Source: Pectobacterium actinidiae
GTDB lineage: Bacteria > Pseudomonadota > Gammaproteobacteria > Enterobacterales > Enterobacteriaceae
Length of the DNA stretch: 64,000 nucleotides
Reading direction: 5' to 3'
Assembly (NCBI RefSeq): GCF_000803315.1
Contig: NZ_JRMH01000002.1
Location: 787,332 to 851,331, forward strand
Below the pieces are notes generated by a model. That model saw only the letters and a program-made list of their open reading frames with translations, searched no databases and had not been told where the DNA came from. This document shows, one piece after another, positions 15,486-31,223 of this stretch (position 1 is its first letter; every line of letters begins with the position of its first letter). Made by a program: the position numbers and the translations under genes.

Positions 15486-15502
15486 ATCTGGTATGACCAG
15501 AT
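15486..15502. promoter_or_regulatory. FadR operator upstream of fadBA
   Basis: ATCTGGTATGACCAGAT differs by one base from the FadR site I recall for the E. coli fadBA promoter (ATCTGGTACGACCAGAT). It is a near-perfect palindrome located 27 bp upstream of the fadB start codon in the divergent fadB-pepQ region. Confidence 0.85.
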
Positions 15503-15644
15503 AATCGAATTGTGGTTTTAATGTTAATTTTTTGCAAACAAGAGATTAATTTTTTGCCGAATCGATCACAAAGCACCGGACGCTGCCCTTGAGGAATGCC
15601 TGTGTTAAAATGGAGAGATCATGTCGTGACGTACAAGGATACTC

Positions 15645-16976
15645 ATGGAAAAGCTGGCTTCTTTATATCATCACCATCTGGCTACGCTGCAAACGCGTGC
15701 TCAGGCGGTTTTAGCGCGCCATCAGCTTGACGCATTACTGATTCACTCTGGTGAATTATTGACCGTTTTTCTGGACGATCACGACTACCCTTTCAAAGTT
15801 AACCCGCAATTTAAAGCCTGGGTGCCCGTCACGCAGGTGCCGAACTGCTGGTTATGGGTTGACGGTGTTAACCCGCCGAAGCTGTGGTTCTACTCACCTG
15901 TTGATTACTGGCATAACGTAGCGCCGGTTCCGGAGAGTTTCTGGACTGAAGAGATTGAGATTTCCGTGCTACGGAATGCCGATGATATCGGCCAATGTCT
16001 GCCATCGCAGCGTGAGCGTGTTGCCTATATCGGCTACGCCCCGCAGCGTGCGCAGGAGTTGGGCATTCGTGCGGATAATATTAACCCTCAGGGTGTGCTG
16101 GATTACCTGCACTATCATCGCGCTTACAAAACCGATTACGAGCTGGCCTGCATGCGTGAAGCACAGAAGACGGCCGTTATCGGTCATTGTGCCGCGCACG
16201 AAGCATTTCTGTCCGGCATGAGCGAGTTTGATATTAATCTGGCATATCTGACGGCAACTGGTCATCGTGATATTGATGTGCCTTATGGCAATATCATCGC
16301 GCTCAATGAACATGCCGCGGTGTTGCACTATACCCAGCTCGATCATCAGGTGCCTTCCGATGTCCGCAGCTTCCTGATTGATGCAGGGGCGGAATATAAC
16401 GGCTATGCCGCCGATCTTACCCGTACCTATTCCGCACAGAGCGATGGCGCCTTTGCCCTGCTAATTAAAGATCTCAATCAGGAAATGCTTTCATTGATTG
16501 ATACTATTCAGGCGGGAGTGCGTTATACCGATTACCATATTCAGATGCATCAGCGGATTGCGAAGCTGCTGAAATCGCATCAGCTGGTGCGGGATATCAG
16601 CGAAGAAGCTATGGTGGAGCAGGGGCTCACGTCGGCTTTCCTGCCGCACGGTCTTGGCCACCCGCTGGGTTTGCAGGTGCATGATGTCGCCGGATTTATG
16701 CAAGACGATCGCGGCACACATTTGGCGGCACCGTCGCAGCATCCTTACCTGCGTTGTACTCGCGTGCTTGAACCTGGCATGGTCATGACGATCGAACCGG
16801 GAATCTATTTCATCGAATCCTTGCTCGCGCCGTGGCGTGAGGGCGAATTGAGTCAGCATGTTGACTGGCAAAAAATCGAGGCGTTGAAGCCGTTTGGCGG
16901 TATCCGTATCGAAGATAATATTGTCATTCATGAAGGGCGCGTGGAGAACATGACGCGCGACCTGAATCTGGCCTGA
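15645..16976 (+). CDS. pepQ: Xaa-Pro dipeptidase PepQ
   Basis: A 443-residue M24B metallopeptidase, equal in length to E. coli PepQ. The dinuclear metal ligands appear in [20 protein letters not shown] (two Asp), [16 protein letters not shown] (His), MTIEPGIYF (Glu) and [10 protein letters not shown] (Glu). It cleaves dipeptides with a C-terminal proline in the cytosol. It is divergent from fadB and overlaps yigZ by one base (TGATG), starting a pepQ-yigZ-trkH-hemG run as in E. coli. Confidence 0.96.
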   Translation: MEKLASLYHHHLATLQTRAQAVLARHQLDALLIHSGELLTVFLDDHDYPFKVNPQFKAWVPVTQVPNCWLWVDGVNPPKLWFYSPVDYWHNVAPVPESFWTEEIEISVLRNADDIGQCLPSQRERVAYIGYAPQRAQELGIRADNINPQGVLDYLHYHRAYKTDYELACMREAQKTAVIGHCAAHEAFLSGMSEFDINLAYLTATGHRDIDVPYGNIIALNEHAAVLHYTQLDHQVPSDVRSFLIDAGAEYNGYAADLTRTYSAQSDGAFALLIKDLNQEMLSLIDTIQAGVRYTDYHIQMHQRIAKLLKSHQLVRDISEEAMVEQGLTSAFLPHGLGHPLGLQVHDVAGFMQDDRGTHLAAPSQHPYLRCTRVLEPGMVMTIEPGIYFIESLLAPWREGELSQHVDWQKIEALKPFGGIRIEDNIVIHEGRVENMTRDLNLA

Positions 16977-17587
16977 TGCAAGTTTATCCCGTTCCTGCTG
17001 CACCCGTGAGCTTCAGCGAGGAAATCAAGAAAAGCCGCTTTACGACGATCCTGGCGGCAACGCCGGGAATCGACGCGGCCAAAGCGTTTATCCAGCACGT
17101 CAGGGAAGAACATACCTCGGCGGGGCATCACTGCTGGGCGTTTGTTGCAGGTGCGCCCAACGATTCCCAGCAGCTTGGTTTTTCTGACGATGGCGAGCCA
17201 TCCGGCACGGCGGGCAAACCGATGCTGTCGCAGCTGATGGGAAGCGGTATCGGTGAGATTACGGCTGTGGTGGTACGTTACTATGGCGGAATCCCGCTGG
17301 GTACGGGTGGGCTGGTGAAGGCTTATGGCGGTGGGGTCCAGCAAGCGCTGAAGCTGTTATCGCTGCAAGAGAAAGTATTGCAAAAAGAGTATGGCTTACA
17401 CTGTGACTATGCACTGTTGCCTCAGGTGGAATCACTGATCTTCCAGCTTGGCGGGAAAGTGCTGCATAGTGAGTATGGCGTGGAAGTTGTATTGCGGTTC
17501 TCTATCCCCGTTAGGGTAACCGAGGAAGCGGCAACAAAATTGCGTGATTTAAGTCGCGGTGCGTTGCATTTATTGCCGATTCCATAA
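16976..17587 (+). CDS. yigZ: YigZ family protein (IMPACT/UPF0029 domain)
   Basis: A 203-residue protein of the YigZ/IMPACT family. Conserved features are EEHTSAGHHCWAFVAG, FSDDGEPSGTAGKPML and VVVRYYGGIPLGTGGLVKAY in the N-terminal two-thirds, and a C-terminal ferredoxin-like DUF1949 segment. The biochemical role is not established; relatives in eukaryotes regulate the translation kinase GCN2. It is coupled to pepQ by the overlapping TGATG. Confidence 0.92.
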   Translation: MQVYPVPAAPVSFSEEIKKSRFTTILAATPGIDAAKAFIQHVREEHTSAGHHCWAFVAGAPNDSQQLGFSDDGEPSGTAGKPMLSQLMGSGIGEITAVVVRYYGGIPLGTGGLVKAYGGGVQQALKLLSLQEKVLQKEYGLHCDYALLPQVESLIFQLGGKVLHSEYGVEVVLRFSIPVRVTEEAATKLRDLSRGALHLLPIP

Positions 17588-17629
17588 TAATCCCAGCGCT
17601 TTTTATGAATCATTAAGGAATTCCCTGCG

Positions 17630-19081
17630 ATGCACTTGCGCGCCATAACCCGTATTGTCGGCCAGTTGGTTATCCTTTTTTCCGGGACGATGGTTATTCC
17701 CGGACTGGTGGCGTTAATTTACCGCGATGGCGCAGGCCGAGCGTTTACGCAGACCTTTATTGTCGCGCTGGCGATTGGCATCGTGCTGTGGTTACCAAAC
17801 CGCAAACAGAAGCATGAACTGAAATCTCGTGAAGGGTTTCTGATCGTCGTCCTTTTCTGGACGGTGCTGGGAAGCGTCGGTGCGCTGCCTTTCCTGTTTG
17901 CTGAACACCCTAATTTGGGCGTAACGGATGCTTTTTTCGAATCGTTCTCTGGTTTAACGACAACGGGTGCCACCACGCTGGTTGGGCTGGATTCACTGCC
18001 TAAAGCCATCCTGTTTTATCGACAAATGCTGCAATGGTTTGGTGGGATGGGGATCATCGTACTCGCCGTTGCCATCCTGCCGATTCTTGGTGTTGGTGGG
18101 ATGCAGCTTTATCGCGCGGAGATGCCGGGGCCGTTGAAGGAAAACAAAATGCGCCCGCGTATTGCCGATACGGCAAAAACGCTGTGGCTGATCTATCTCT
18201 TACTGACGATTGCCTGCGCCGTCGCGCTTTGGCTGGCTGGCATGCCGGTATTTGATGCAATTGGGCACAGCTTCTCTACGGTGTCTGTCGGAGGGTTCTC
18301 CACCCACGACGCCAGTATTGGCTACTTTAACAGTCCAACAATCAACACCATCATCGCGGTATTCCTGCTGATTTCCGGCTGTAACTTTGGTTTGCACTTT
18401 GCTCTGCTGAGCGGGCGCAGCCTGAAGGTATACTGGCGTGACCCTGAATTCCGCATGTTCATTTTTGTGCAGCTGTCGCTGGTGGCCGTGTGTACGATTG
18501 TCCTGTGGTTCCACCACGTTTATGACAGCGGGATGCAGACGATCAATCAGGCATTCTTCCAAGTTGTCTCTATGGCGACAACGGCAGGGTTTACGACGGA
18601 TAGCATTGCATCGTGGCCACTTTTTCTGCCCGTTTTGCTTCTGTGTTCCGCGTTTATTGGCGGGTGTGCAGGTTCAACCGGGGGCGGCTTGAAAGTGATT
18701 CGCATTTTGCTGCTTTTTCTACAGGGATCGCGTGAGCTTAAGCGTTTAGTGCATCCGAATGCGGTTTATACGATCAAGCTCGGCCATCGGGCATTACCGG
18801 AACGCATCCTTGAGGCCGTATGGGGATTCTTTTCCGCATATGCGCTCGTTTTTATTGTCAGCATGCTGGCCGTTATTGCGACAGGCGTTGATGATTTCTC
18901 CGCGTTTGCTGCGGTCGCTGCCACATTGAATAATCTGGGGCCAGGTCTGGGTGTCGTCGCGGAGAATTTTACGTCGATGAATGATACGGCGAAATGGATT
19001 CTGATACTGACAATGCTGTTTGGTCGTTTGGAAGTCTTCACGCTTTTAGTGCTGTTTACGCCAACCTTCTGGCGGGAATAG
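17630..19081 (+). CDS. trkH: Trk system potassium uptake protein TrkH
   Basis: A 483-residue inner-membrane protein that forms the potassium channel of the Trk system together with the cytosolic NAD-binding regulator TrkA, which is not in this window. The four selectivity-filter loops are visible: ESFSGLTTTGATTL, HSFSTVSVGGFSTHD, VSMATTAGFTTDS and AATLNNLGPGLGVV. GGCAGSTGGGLKV marks the intramembrane loop that gates the pore. Ten or so further hydrophobic helices are present. A ribosome-binding site AAGGA precedes the ATG. hemG follows after 21 bp. Confidence 0.96.
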   Translation: MHLRAITRIVGQLVILFSGTMVIPGLVALIYRDGAGRAFTQTFIVALAIGIVLWLPNRKQKHELKSREGFLIVVLFWTVLGSVGALPFLFAEHPNLGVTDAFFESFSGLTTTGATTLVGLDSLPKAILFYRQMLQWFGGMGIIVLAVAILPILGVGGMQLYRAEMPGPLKENKMRPRIADTAKTLWLIYLLLTIACAVALWLAGMPVFDAIGHSFSTVSVGGFSTHDASIGYFNSPTINTIIAVFLLISGCNFGLHFALLSGRSLKVYWRDPEFRMFIFVQLSLVAVCTIVLWFHHVYDSGMQTINQAFFQVVSMATTAGFTTDSIASWPLFLPVLLLCSAFIGGCAGSTGGGLKVIRILLLFLQGSRELKRLVHPNAVYTIKLGHRALPERILEAVWGFFSAYALVFIVSMLAVIATGVDDFSAFAAVAATLNNLGPGLGVVAENFTSMNDTAKWILILTMLFGRLEVFTLLVLFTPTFWRE

Positions 19082-19102
19082 TCCTCATAAGGATAAAGAA
19101 CA

Positions 19103-19642
19103 ATGAAAGCTTTGATCGTGTTTTCGAGTCGGGATGGGCAAACAAGAGCGATTGCCTCCTATATCGCGAATACGCTGAAAGGAGTCTTGGAGTGCGATGT
19201 TGTTAACGTACTCAATACGAATGATATCGATCTGGGCCAATACGATCGGGTTCTGATTGGGGCATCGGTTCGGTACGGGCGCTTTCATCCTGCGGTAAAT
19301 CAATTTATCCATAAGCATTTGGTTTCTCTGCAACAGATGCCCAGCGCGTTCTTCTCAGTGAACCTCACTGCACGTAAGCCAGAAAAGCGCACAATACAAA
19401 CCAATGCCTATACGCGTAAGTTTTTACTGAATTCTCCTTGGCAACCGGATCTGTGTTGTGTGTTCGCGGGGGCGCTGCGTTATCCGCGTTATCGTTGGTT
19501 CGATCGGGTAATGATTCAACTTATTATGCGTATGACGGGCGGTGAAACGGATAGCACTAAAGAGATTGAATATACAGACTGGCAGCAGGTTGCCCGTTTC
19601 GCACAGGATTTCGCCCAATTGGCGGTGAAAAATCCGGCATAA
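19103..19642 (+). CDS. hemG: Menaquinone-dependent protoporphyrinogen oxidase HemG
   Basis: A 179-residue long-chain flavodoxin-like protein. The FMN phosphate loop is [12 protein letters not shown] (residues about 7-18), and [12 protein letters not shown] matches HemG. The enzyme oxidises protoporphyrinogen IX to protoporphyrin IX using the quinone pool, the penultimate heme step, at the inner membrane. AAGGATAA serves as ribosome-binding site. As in E. coli, hemG lies directly upstream of an rRNA operon, but the operon here carries a different spacer tRNA. Confidence 0.94.
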   Translation: MKALIVFSSRDGQTRAIASYIANTLKGVLECDVVNVLNTNDIDLGQYDRVLIGASVRYGRFHPAVNQFIHKHLVSLQQMPSAFFSVNLTARKPEKRTIQTNAYTRKFLLNSPWQPDLCCVFAGALRYPRYRWFDRVMIQLIMRMTGGETDSTKEIEYTDWQQVARFAQDFAQLAVKNPA

Positions 19643-19705
19643 CGATGTCTTTTAATTCGCTTTGCTGAAAAAATCCTCATTCGGTAATTATTTTGCATTT
19701 AGCAC

Positions 19706-19839
19706 TTGTCAGCCGCCGAGAAGTCCCTATAATGCGCCTCCACTGACACGGCAACAGCGACACGCGGTTGTGGTGACAGGAAAAAGATTTACGAAAGCAG
19801 TCAGTAATGACTTGACTTTAAAGCGGATTGGCATAGCAT
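19706..19839 (+). promoter_or_regulatory. Tandem rRNA promoters P1 and P2, first rrn operon
   Basis: P1 has TTGTCA at 19706-19711 and TATAAT at 19728-19733, 16 bp apart, with a GCGCC discriminator and an AT-rich upstream stretch suitable as an UP element. P2 has TTGACT at 19812-19817 and a weak -10, TAGCAT, at 19834-19839. The spacing and the discriminator fit rRNA promoters under growth-rate and ppGpp control. Confidence 0.8.
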
Positions 19840-19869
19840 ATGCAGCCCGCGCCACCGATGAAGTGGCAC

Positions 19870-19881
19870 TGCTCTTTAACA
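19870..19881 (+). promoter_or_regulatory. boxA antitermination site in the rRNA leader
   Basis: TGCTCTTTAACA is the canonical rrn boxA, where NusB-S10 and the antitermination complex load on the transcript. Confidence 0.85.
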
Positions 19882-20031
19882 ATATAATCAGACAATCTGT
19901 GTGGGCACTCACAAGACCGTATCTTGACGATATAAAAAGTCTTGAAGAGTGAACAACAGTAAATTCATTACGAATAAACAGTTTTAATTCTTTGAGCATC
20001 GCTGACGAGTTCAGCAAATCAAACAAATCTT

Positions 20032-21572
<1,541 letters not shown>

Positions 21573-21712
21573 CCAAGAAGATGTGTGTTGAGTGAAGTGC
21601 TCACACAGATTGTCTGATGAAAATACTGAGCAAGCGCACCTGTTGATGCGATGAGTGTAAACTCATGCTGACGCGATAGTGCCGGATTTCTGATTCGGTA
21701 CGGATTTTTCGT

Positions 21713-21788
21713 GTCCCCATCGTCTAGAGGCCTAGGACACTGCCCTTTCACGGCTGTAACAGGGGTTCGAATCCCCTTGGGGACGCCA
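21713..21788 (+). tRNA. tRNA-Glu (anticodon TTC)
   Basis: A 76-nt cloverleaf in the 16S-23S spacer: 5' GTCCCCA pairs with 3' TGGGGAC, the anticodon loop is CTTTCAC, GGTTCGAATC forms the T arm, and CCA is encoded. It closely matches the E. coli gltT/gltV type. It is processed from the rRNA precursor. Confidence 0.97.
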
Positions 21789-21859
21789 ATCCGATAATGA
21801 GTGAAAGACATTATCATGAATATCTTAAAGATGATTCTTCGGAGTCATGTTTACGATAT

Positions 21860-21871
21860 TGCTCTTTAACA
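21860..21871 (+). promoter_or_regulatory. boxA in the 16S-23S spacer
   Basis: A second TGCTCTTTAACA lies between tRNA-Glu and 23S, as in other enterobacterial rrn operons, and keeps the antitermination complex active through 23S. Confidence 0.8.
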
Positions 21872-22015
21872 ATCTGGAACAAGCTGAAAATTGAAACATG
21901 ACAGCTGAACATACTGACACACAGTAATGTGGTGTGAGTGATGCGTCAGTCTGTCAATGAGTCTCTCAAATAATCGCAGCGCGATAGTGTCTTTCAAGAC
22001 ACCTTCGGGTTGTGA

Positions 22016-24923
<2,908 letters not shown>

Positions 24924-25045
24924 ACAACACCGAAGGTGTTTTGTGAGTGACTCATAAAAAACGATACTCAGCTTGTTCTAGGATTGGTTCTGGTGGTTAT
25001 GTGACACAAAAAAGTGAGACATGACGGTTGGAATGAAACAGAATT

Positions 25046-25165
25046 TGCCTGGCGGCGATAGCGCGGTGGTCCCACCTGACCCCATGCCGAACTCAGAAGT
25101 GAAACGCCGTAGCGCCGATGGTAGTGTGGGGCTTCCCCATGTGAGAGTAGGGAACTGCCAGGCAT
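25046..25165 (+). rRNA. 5S ribosomal RNA
   Basis: 120 nt from TGCCTGGCGG to CTGCCAGGCAT, with complementary ends and the usual CCCCATGCCGAACTCAGAAG core. It completes the operon; no distal tRNA follows. Confidence 0.97.
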
Positions 25166-25176
25166 CAAATAGTGAA

Positions 25177-25205
25177 AGCCCCTGTCGAGAGACAGGGGCT
25201 TTTTG
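25177..25205 (+). terminator. Terminator of the first rrn operon
   Basis: AGCCCCTGTC and GACAGGGGCT make a perfect 10-bp stem with loop GAGA, followed by TTTTT. Confidence 0.9.
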
Positions 25206-25316
25206 CTATGGGCGTTTGGTGCATGTTGTTTATACGTATCCGGTGGCAAAAGACCGTCGGTATCTTGCGTAGATCAGGTAGACTATGTGATATCTGAATT
25301 AGTAGGTATTTCTATC

Positions 25317-26354
25317 ATGGCGTCGAGCGTTATTTCATTGAAGTCTTATAACTCTTTCTCATTACCTGTTTCCGCATTTTGTATTAAGGTTGCGGATACT
25401 CAGGATAAATTGATTGAAGGATGGCGCGTCGCCAGCGCAGCACAAGAGCCGATTTTGTTGCTGGGGGAAGGGAGCAATGTCCTTTTTCTGGAAGATTTTT
25501 TAGGTACTATTCTGTTAAACCGTCTCAAGGGTATAGATATTCGAGAAGAAAGTGACGGCTGGTATATTCATGTCGGAGCTGGTGAGAACTGGCATCAATT
25601 AGTTGAATATACGCTCAAGTCTGGTATTGCAGGGTTAGAAAATCTGGCATTAATTCCGGGATGTGTAGGTTCTGCACCGATACAGAATATTGGTGCGTAC
25701 GGTATCGAATTACAGCATGTTTGTGATTATGTTGACGTATTGGATTTGGCTGAAGGTAACGTCATGCGTTTTACCTCTGAGGAATGCCAGTTCGATTACC
25801 GTGAAAGCATATTTAAGCATCAATACCGTTCTGGGTATGCGATTATCGCGGTAGGATTTTTTTTAAAGAAAGACTGGAACCCGGTACTTAACTACGGTGA
25901 TTTGATCAAGTTGGATCCTACAACCGTTACACCGCAGCAGATATTTGATTCCGTATGCCATATGCGCCGAAGTAAACTTCCTGATCCTGCCGTGACAGGT
26001 AATGCTGGTAGCTTTTTTAAAAACCCGATAATTACACCTCAGCATGCTGAACTTGTTTTACGAGAGTATCCGAATGCACCTCGGTATTTACAAGCCGATG
26101 GCAACGTTAAATTGGCCGCTGGATGGTTAATTGACCAATGCAAGCTTAAAGGATTCCAGCTTGGTGGCGCAGCTGTTCACGAGAAACAGGCCTTAGTTTT
26201 AATTAATAAAAATAATGCAAAAAGCTCAGATGTTGTCGAATTAGCACGTCACGTCCGTAATCAGGTTGCTGAAAAATTCTCCATACAGCTGGAGCCTGAA
26301 GTCCGCTTTATTGCTGCGTATGAAGAGGTCAATGCCATCGAGGTGTTATCATGA
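25317..26354 (+). CDS. murB: UDP-N-acetylenolpyruvoylglucosamine reductase MurB
   Basis: A 345-residue FAD enzyme that reduces UDP-N-acetylglucosamine enolpyruvate to UDP-N-acetylmuramate for peptidoglycan. FAD-binding features [15 protein letters not shown] and [20 protein letters not shown], the active-site [10 protein letters not shown], and [17 protein letters not shown] are all present, marking the type I enzyme. The frame is open from 25203, but ATG 25317 fits the family. It overlaps birA by four bases. Codon use is noticeably AT-rich compared with rpoB or the fad genes. Confidence 0.95.
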   Translation: MASSVISLKSYNSFSLPVSAFCIKVADTQDKLIEGWRVASAAQEPILLLGEGSNVLFLEDFLGTILLNRLKGIDIREESDGWYIHVGAGENWHQLVEYTLKSGIAGLENLALIPGCVGSAPIQNIGAYGIELQHVCDYVDVLDLAEGNVMRFTSEECQFDYRESIFKHQYRSGYAIIAVGFFLKKDWNPVLNYGDLIKLDPTTVTPQQIFDSVCHMRRSKLPDPAVTGNAGSFFKNPIITPQHAELVLREYPNAPRYLQADGNVKLAAGWLIDQCKLKGFQLGGAAVHEKQALVLINKNNAKSSDVVELARHVRNQVAEKFSIQLEPEVRFIAAYEEVNAIEVLS

Positions 26355-27310
26355 AAGACATTACGGTTCCCCTTAAATTAATTAAAATTCTCTCTGATGG
26401 TGAATTTTACTCCGGTGAATTACTGGGTGAAATGATGGGGATGAGTCGAGCTGCAATTAATAAACATATTCAAACTATACGTGATTGGGGAATTGATGTT
26501 TTTACTGTGACGGGTAAGGGCTATTCTTTACCTGCGCCGATGCAGTTATTAGATGAGGAGTCTATCCTCAAGCACCTACCAGAAGGTGGAGTGACCGTTT
26601 TACCTATCATTGATTCTACTAATCAGTATATTTTAGAACGATTGGACACCTTATCCTCCGGGGATGTATGCCTTGCTGAATATCAGCAATCTGGGCGTGG
26701 CCGTCGTGGCAGGCAATGGTTCTCACCCTTTGGTGCTAATTTGTATTTGTCCTTATACTGGCGCCTAGAACAGGGGCCTGCTGCAGCTGTTGGGGTTAGT
26801 TTGGTTATCGGTATCGTAATGGCAGAAGTACTACATAAGCTTGGTGCTGATGGTGTTCGAGTCAAATGGCCCAACGATTTATATCTGAAGGATAGAAAAC
26901 TAGCAGGTATTCTTGTCGAACTTACCGGAAAAACGGGGGATGCCGCTAATTTGGTTATTGGTGCGGGCATTAATTTACAGATGAGAGAGCCTGCTCCAGA
27001 TACGATTAGTCAAGGCTGGATAAATTTACAAGAAGCAGGTATAGATATTAATCGTAATACACTTGCTTCGACTCTTATTTCTGAATTAAGAGAGGCCTTA
27101 GCTGTCTTTGAACTACAAGGGCTTGAACCATTTATTCCTAGATGGGAAAAATTGGATAACTATTTTAACCGCCCGGTTCGTTTGATTATCGGTAATCGTG
27201 AAATATATGGAACCGACCGAGGAATAGATCGTCAAGGGGCGCTGCTATTAGAAAAAGACGGATTGGTTACGCCATATATTGGTGGAGAGATTTCTCTGCG
27301 TGGTGCATAA
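26351..27310 (+). CDS. birA: Biotin operon repressor / biotin-protein ligase BirA
   Basis: A 319-residue bifunctional protein. The N-terminal winged helix (about 1-60, [20 protein letters not shown]) binds the bio operator. The central ligase domain has the biotinyl-AMP loop [20 protein letters not shown] and [19 protein letters not shown], and a small SH3-like domain ends the protein. It biotinylates the BCCP subunit of acetyl-CoA carboxylase and represses biotin synthesis. Coupled to murB by ATGA. Confidence 0.96.
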   Translation: MKDITVPLKLIKILSDGEFYSGELLGEMMGMSRAAINKHIQTIRDWGIDVFTVTGKGYSLPAPMQLLDEESILKHLPEGGVTVLPIIDSTNQYILERLDTLSSGDVCLAEYQQSGRGRRGRQWFSPFGANLYLSLYWRLEQGPAAAVGVSLVIGIVMAEVLHKLGADGVRVKWPNDLYLKDRKLAGILVELTGKTGDAANLVIGAGINLQMREPAPDTISQGWINLQEAGIDINRNTLASTLISELREALAVFELQGLEPFIPRWEKLDNYFNRPVRLIIGNREIYGTDRGIDRQGALLLEKDGLVTPYIGGEISLRGA

Positions 27311-27312
27311 AA

Positions 27313-27336
27313 AAAGGGGGCGGAGCCCCCTTTTTA
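27313..27336. terminator. Bidirectional terminator between birA and coaA
   Basis: A perfect GGGGGC / GCCCCC-type stem around GGA is flanked by an A tract on one side and a T tract on the other, so it can serve both convergent genes. Confidence 0.85.
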
Positions 27337-27349
27337 CATATTCATTTTT

Positions 27350-28300
27350 TCATTTTCTTAATCGAACACATTCAACAGCATGATTAGCGCTTTTAGTCAT
27401 AATAAGGCTAGCTCTCTCCCGGGTAGGAAGAATATTCTCTTTTAGATTAAGTCCATTAATTTCCTTCCATAATTGAGATGCAATGCCGACAGCTTCCTCT
27501 TTCGTTAATTTTGCATAATTATGGAAGTATGAATTTGGATTTGAGAATGCACCCTGTCTAAATTTTAAAAATCGATTTACATACCATGTTTGTAACAGTG
27601 TTTCGGGTGCATCCACATAGATAGAGAAATCAACAAAGTCAGAAACAAAAACTCTGTGTGGATCATGTGGATAGTCCATTCCGCTTTGTAAAACGTTTAA
27701 ACCTTCCAATATTAAGATATCAGGTTGCTCTAATACTTTATTATTATTAGGAACAATGTCGTATGTTAAATGGGAATATGTTGGCGCTGTGACTTTGTGC
27801 GTTCCTGACTTTATATCAGAAACAAATTTTACCAGGCTGTGCATATCGTATGATTGCGGAAAGCCTTTTTTCTTCATCAAGTCGCGTTCTTTTAGCACCT
27901 TATTTGGATGAAGAAATCCATCGGTTGTAATAAGTTCTACACTGCGGTGTTCCGGCCAGCGGCTTAATAACGCCTGGAGCACACGGGCTGTGGTACTTTT
28001 CCCTACAGCAACGCTACCTGCGATGCCGATTATGTAAGGTATTTTTTGGCCATCGGTTCCTAAAAACTGCTCAAGCACAGCCTGACGGCGTAAATTAGAG
28101 CTTATATAGAAATTGAGCAGGCGGGATAGCGGCAGATAAATTTCTGCGACTTCATCTAATGAAAGATCTTCGTTAATCCCTTTGAGCTTAACGATTTCCT
28201 CCTCTGCCAGCGTTAACGGTACGGAATCGCGCAAGGCGGCCCATTGGCTGCGATTAAACTGTAGATATGGCGTGGCCAAGGATTGCTCTCTATTGCTCAT
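27350..28300 (-). CDS. coaA: Pantothenate kinase CoaA (type I)
   Basis: A 316-residue P-loop kinase, same length as E. coli CoaA. The Walker A motif is [16 protein letters not shown] (about residues 93-108), followed by [31 protein letters not shown] and [14 protein letters not shown]. It phosphorylates pantothenate, the first and feedback-controlled step of coenzyme A synthesis. Transcribed convergently with birA. The surrounding DNA is AT-rich. Confidence 0.96.
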   Translation of the reverse strand: MSNREQSLATPYLQFNRSQWAALRDSVPLTLAEEEIVKLKGINEDLSLDEVAEIYLPLSRLLNFYISSNLRRQAVLEQFLGTDGQKIPYIIGIAGSVAVGKSTTARVLQALLSRWPEHRSVELITTDGFLHPNKVLKERDLMKKKGFPQSYDMHSLVKFVSDIKSGTHKVTAPTYSHLTYDIVPNNNKVLEQPDILILEGLNVLQSGMDYPHDPHRVFVSDFVDFSIYVDAPETLLQTWYVNRFLKFRQGAFSNPNSYFHNYAKLTKEEAVGIASQLWKEINGLNLKENILPTRERASLIMTKSANHAVECVRLRK

Positions 28301-28511
28301 AAGTCGTGTTCTGCCTGCTTCACAGGTAAGAAAAGGGACTCTCAGCCCAGCGAAGAAAACGGGCTATTAGTTTAGCCAACGCGATGATCGCGGCACCTTC
28401 TCTTAGGTAATAAATTTTTGATAATGGGCAGGTTAACACTTTGCTGCTAGAAAGAAGAAGAGAAAATCTGTGCTGTATCCGATGCTTCTATGTTTACGCA
28501 TTGGGTACTTG

Positions 28512-28900
28512 CTAACTAGTGATGGTTTTACCTAAACCATTCACGGCAAAGAGGCGCTTATAATAGATGGTCGTTGGGGGGCAATAGCCATCGGGTGTGC
28601 AAGCATAGTCTGGCAATTCTCCCAGATGGCGATAACCCATGGCTTGGTAGAACGCTTCTGCACGAGAATCTGCTTGGGTACCTAAGTAGGGCAACCCCCT
28701 TCATTGCGTGCTACCCATAGCATGCGTTCACCGTTGGCAATGGATGTTTGCAAACTATGAAAATATTCTGTGGCTTCTTAGTGGGACAGTGGCGAGTGAT
28801 ATCCAACAGAAGCGCCTCTTTCTACAGCATCTATCCATAGATGAGCTAGTTCCTAACGATAGACAGGTAAGGTTGCTACATTGAGTTGAACGGTTTTCAT
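28512..28900 (-). pseudogene. Decayed GNAT-family N-acetyltransferase
   Basis: Reading leftward from ATG 28900, the frame encodes MKTVQLNVATLPVYR, then TAG, ELAHLWIDAVERGASVGYHS, then TAA, and LQTSIANGERMLWVARNEGG before the frame is lost. A second frame then gives LGTQADSRAEAFYQAMGYRH, LGELPDYACTPDGYC and YYKRL, the usual C-terminal part of a GNAT enzyme. The central acetyl-CoA-binding strand and loop are missing, so there are two nonsense codons and an internal deletion. It must be non-functional. It lies in the 930-bp gap between coaA and the tRNA cluster, which otherwise shows only the tRNA promoter. Confidence 0.75.
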
Positions 28901-29188
28901 CGTATTTTTCCCTTTCGACAGAAATTTATTTCTAACCAAGCAAAATGTATTCCAGGCCTATTTCCTTAGAAAAACGAGCAAAATAGCATCGGTCAGTGCA
29001 ACGACTGCTCTTCTAAAGGGCAAAACCGTGTCGTTGGTGCATGAGAAACAGGAGGATGTTTGATGGCGAAATCGCCATTTCGTTGGATAGAACTGATGGT
29101 TCTTTGCGCTAATTCTTACTGCTACTCTAGATTTATATCTGGATCTGGATAAAATCTAGGCGAAAGCACATTTTACGCAATTTTTTTG

Positions 29189-29217
29189 TTGCATCGAGCG
29201 CTCTGTCTACCTAGAAT
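29189..29217 (+). promoter_or_regulatory. Promoter of the tRNA-tufB operon
   Basis: TTGCAT at 29189-29194 and TAGAAT at 29212-29217 are 17 bp apart, preceded by an AT tract. The GC-rich discriminator GCGC directly after the -10 is typical of stringently controlled stable-RNA promoters. Confidence 0.65.
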
Positions 29218-29231
29218 GCGCAGCACTTGAT

Positions 29232-29307
<76 letters not shown>

Positions 29308-29322
29308 TCAAGTACACAATCA

Positions 29323-29407
<85 letters not shown>

Positions 29408-29537
29408 AATTCCATCTTGGTAACAAGATATTCGATACGGTAGTTATACTAAGCCGGATCGACGAAGGCGGGGTCTATAAATCCTTATTCCCCAATTTCA
29501 AAATCTACAGAAAAATTAGGTAGCCGAGTTCCAGGAT

Positions 29538-29612
<75 letters not shown>

Positions 29613-29618
29613 AGATGT

Positions 29619-29694
29619 GCTGATATAGCTCAGTTGGTAGAGCGCACCCTTGGTAAGGGTGAGGTCGGCAGTTCGAATCTGCCTATCAGCACCA
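29619..29694 (+). tRNA. thrT: tRNA-Thr (anticodon GGT)
   Basis: A 76-nt cloverleaf with acceptor GCTGATA/TATCAGC, anticodon loop TTGGTAA and encoded CCA. Corresponds to E. coli thrT and lies 107 bp before tufB. Confidence 0.96.
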
Positions 29695-29765
29695 CTTCCT
29701 TTTCCTCCTCCTGATTTTCTTTCTGTGAATAAATTCAGCAAGCTGTCGCTTGGTTGATGTGGTGA

Positions 29766-30986
<1,221 letters not shown>

Positions 30987-31016
30987 TCGCTGATAACGTT
31001 TGACGCGACACGCGAT

Positions 31017-31045
31017 AAAAGGGCATCATTTGATGCCCTTTTTCT
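31017..31045 (+). terminator. Terminator after tufB
   Basis: GGGCATCA and TGATGCCC form a perfect 8-bp stem with a two-base TT loop (four bases if the closing A-T pair is open), flanked by AAAA and TTTTT. Confidence 0.88.
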
Positions 31046-31062
31046 ACGCTGTCATGGTAGAA

Positions 31063-31107
31063 CCTATCTCATCAGCGATTGTGAGATATAATCATTGGTG
31101 AGATAGG
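31063..31107. promoter_or_regulatory. Inverted repeat with embedded TATAAT upstream of secE
   Basis: CCTATCTCATCA at 31063-31074 and TGGTGAGATAGG at 31096-31107 are inverted repeats with one mismatch. The intervening loop contains TATAAT at 31087-31092, which may be the -10 of the secE-nusG promoter, although no good -35 lies at the usual distance. Confidence 0.4.
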
Positions 31108-31223
31108 CTCTGTAGATACGGCGTAAATACCGAATTATTCGTTTTACAGAACATCTTTCGGTTTGGTTGCCCCGTGGTTGCGGGGCAAAGTTATTTGTCT
31201 GAATCATTGTGACAGGTTGGTTT

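Noticed and set aside
15460..15576. N-terminal extension of fadB
   Set aside because: It spans the FadR operator and the presumed promoter; the start at 15459 fits the family length.
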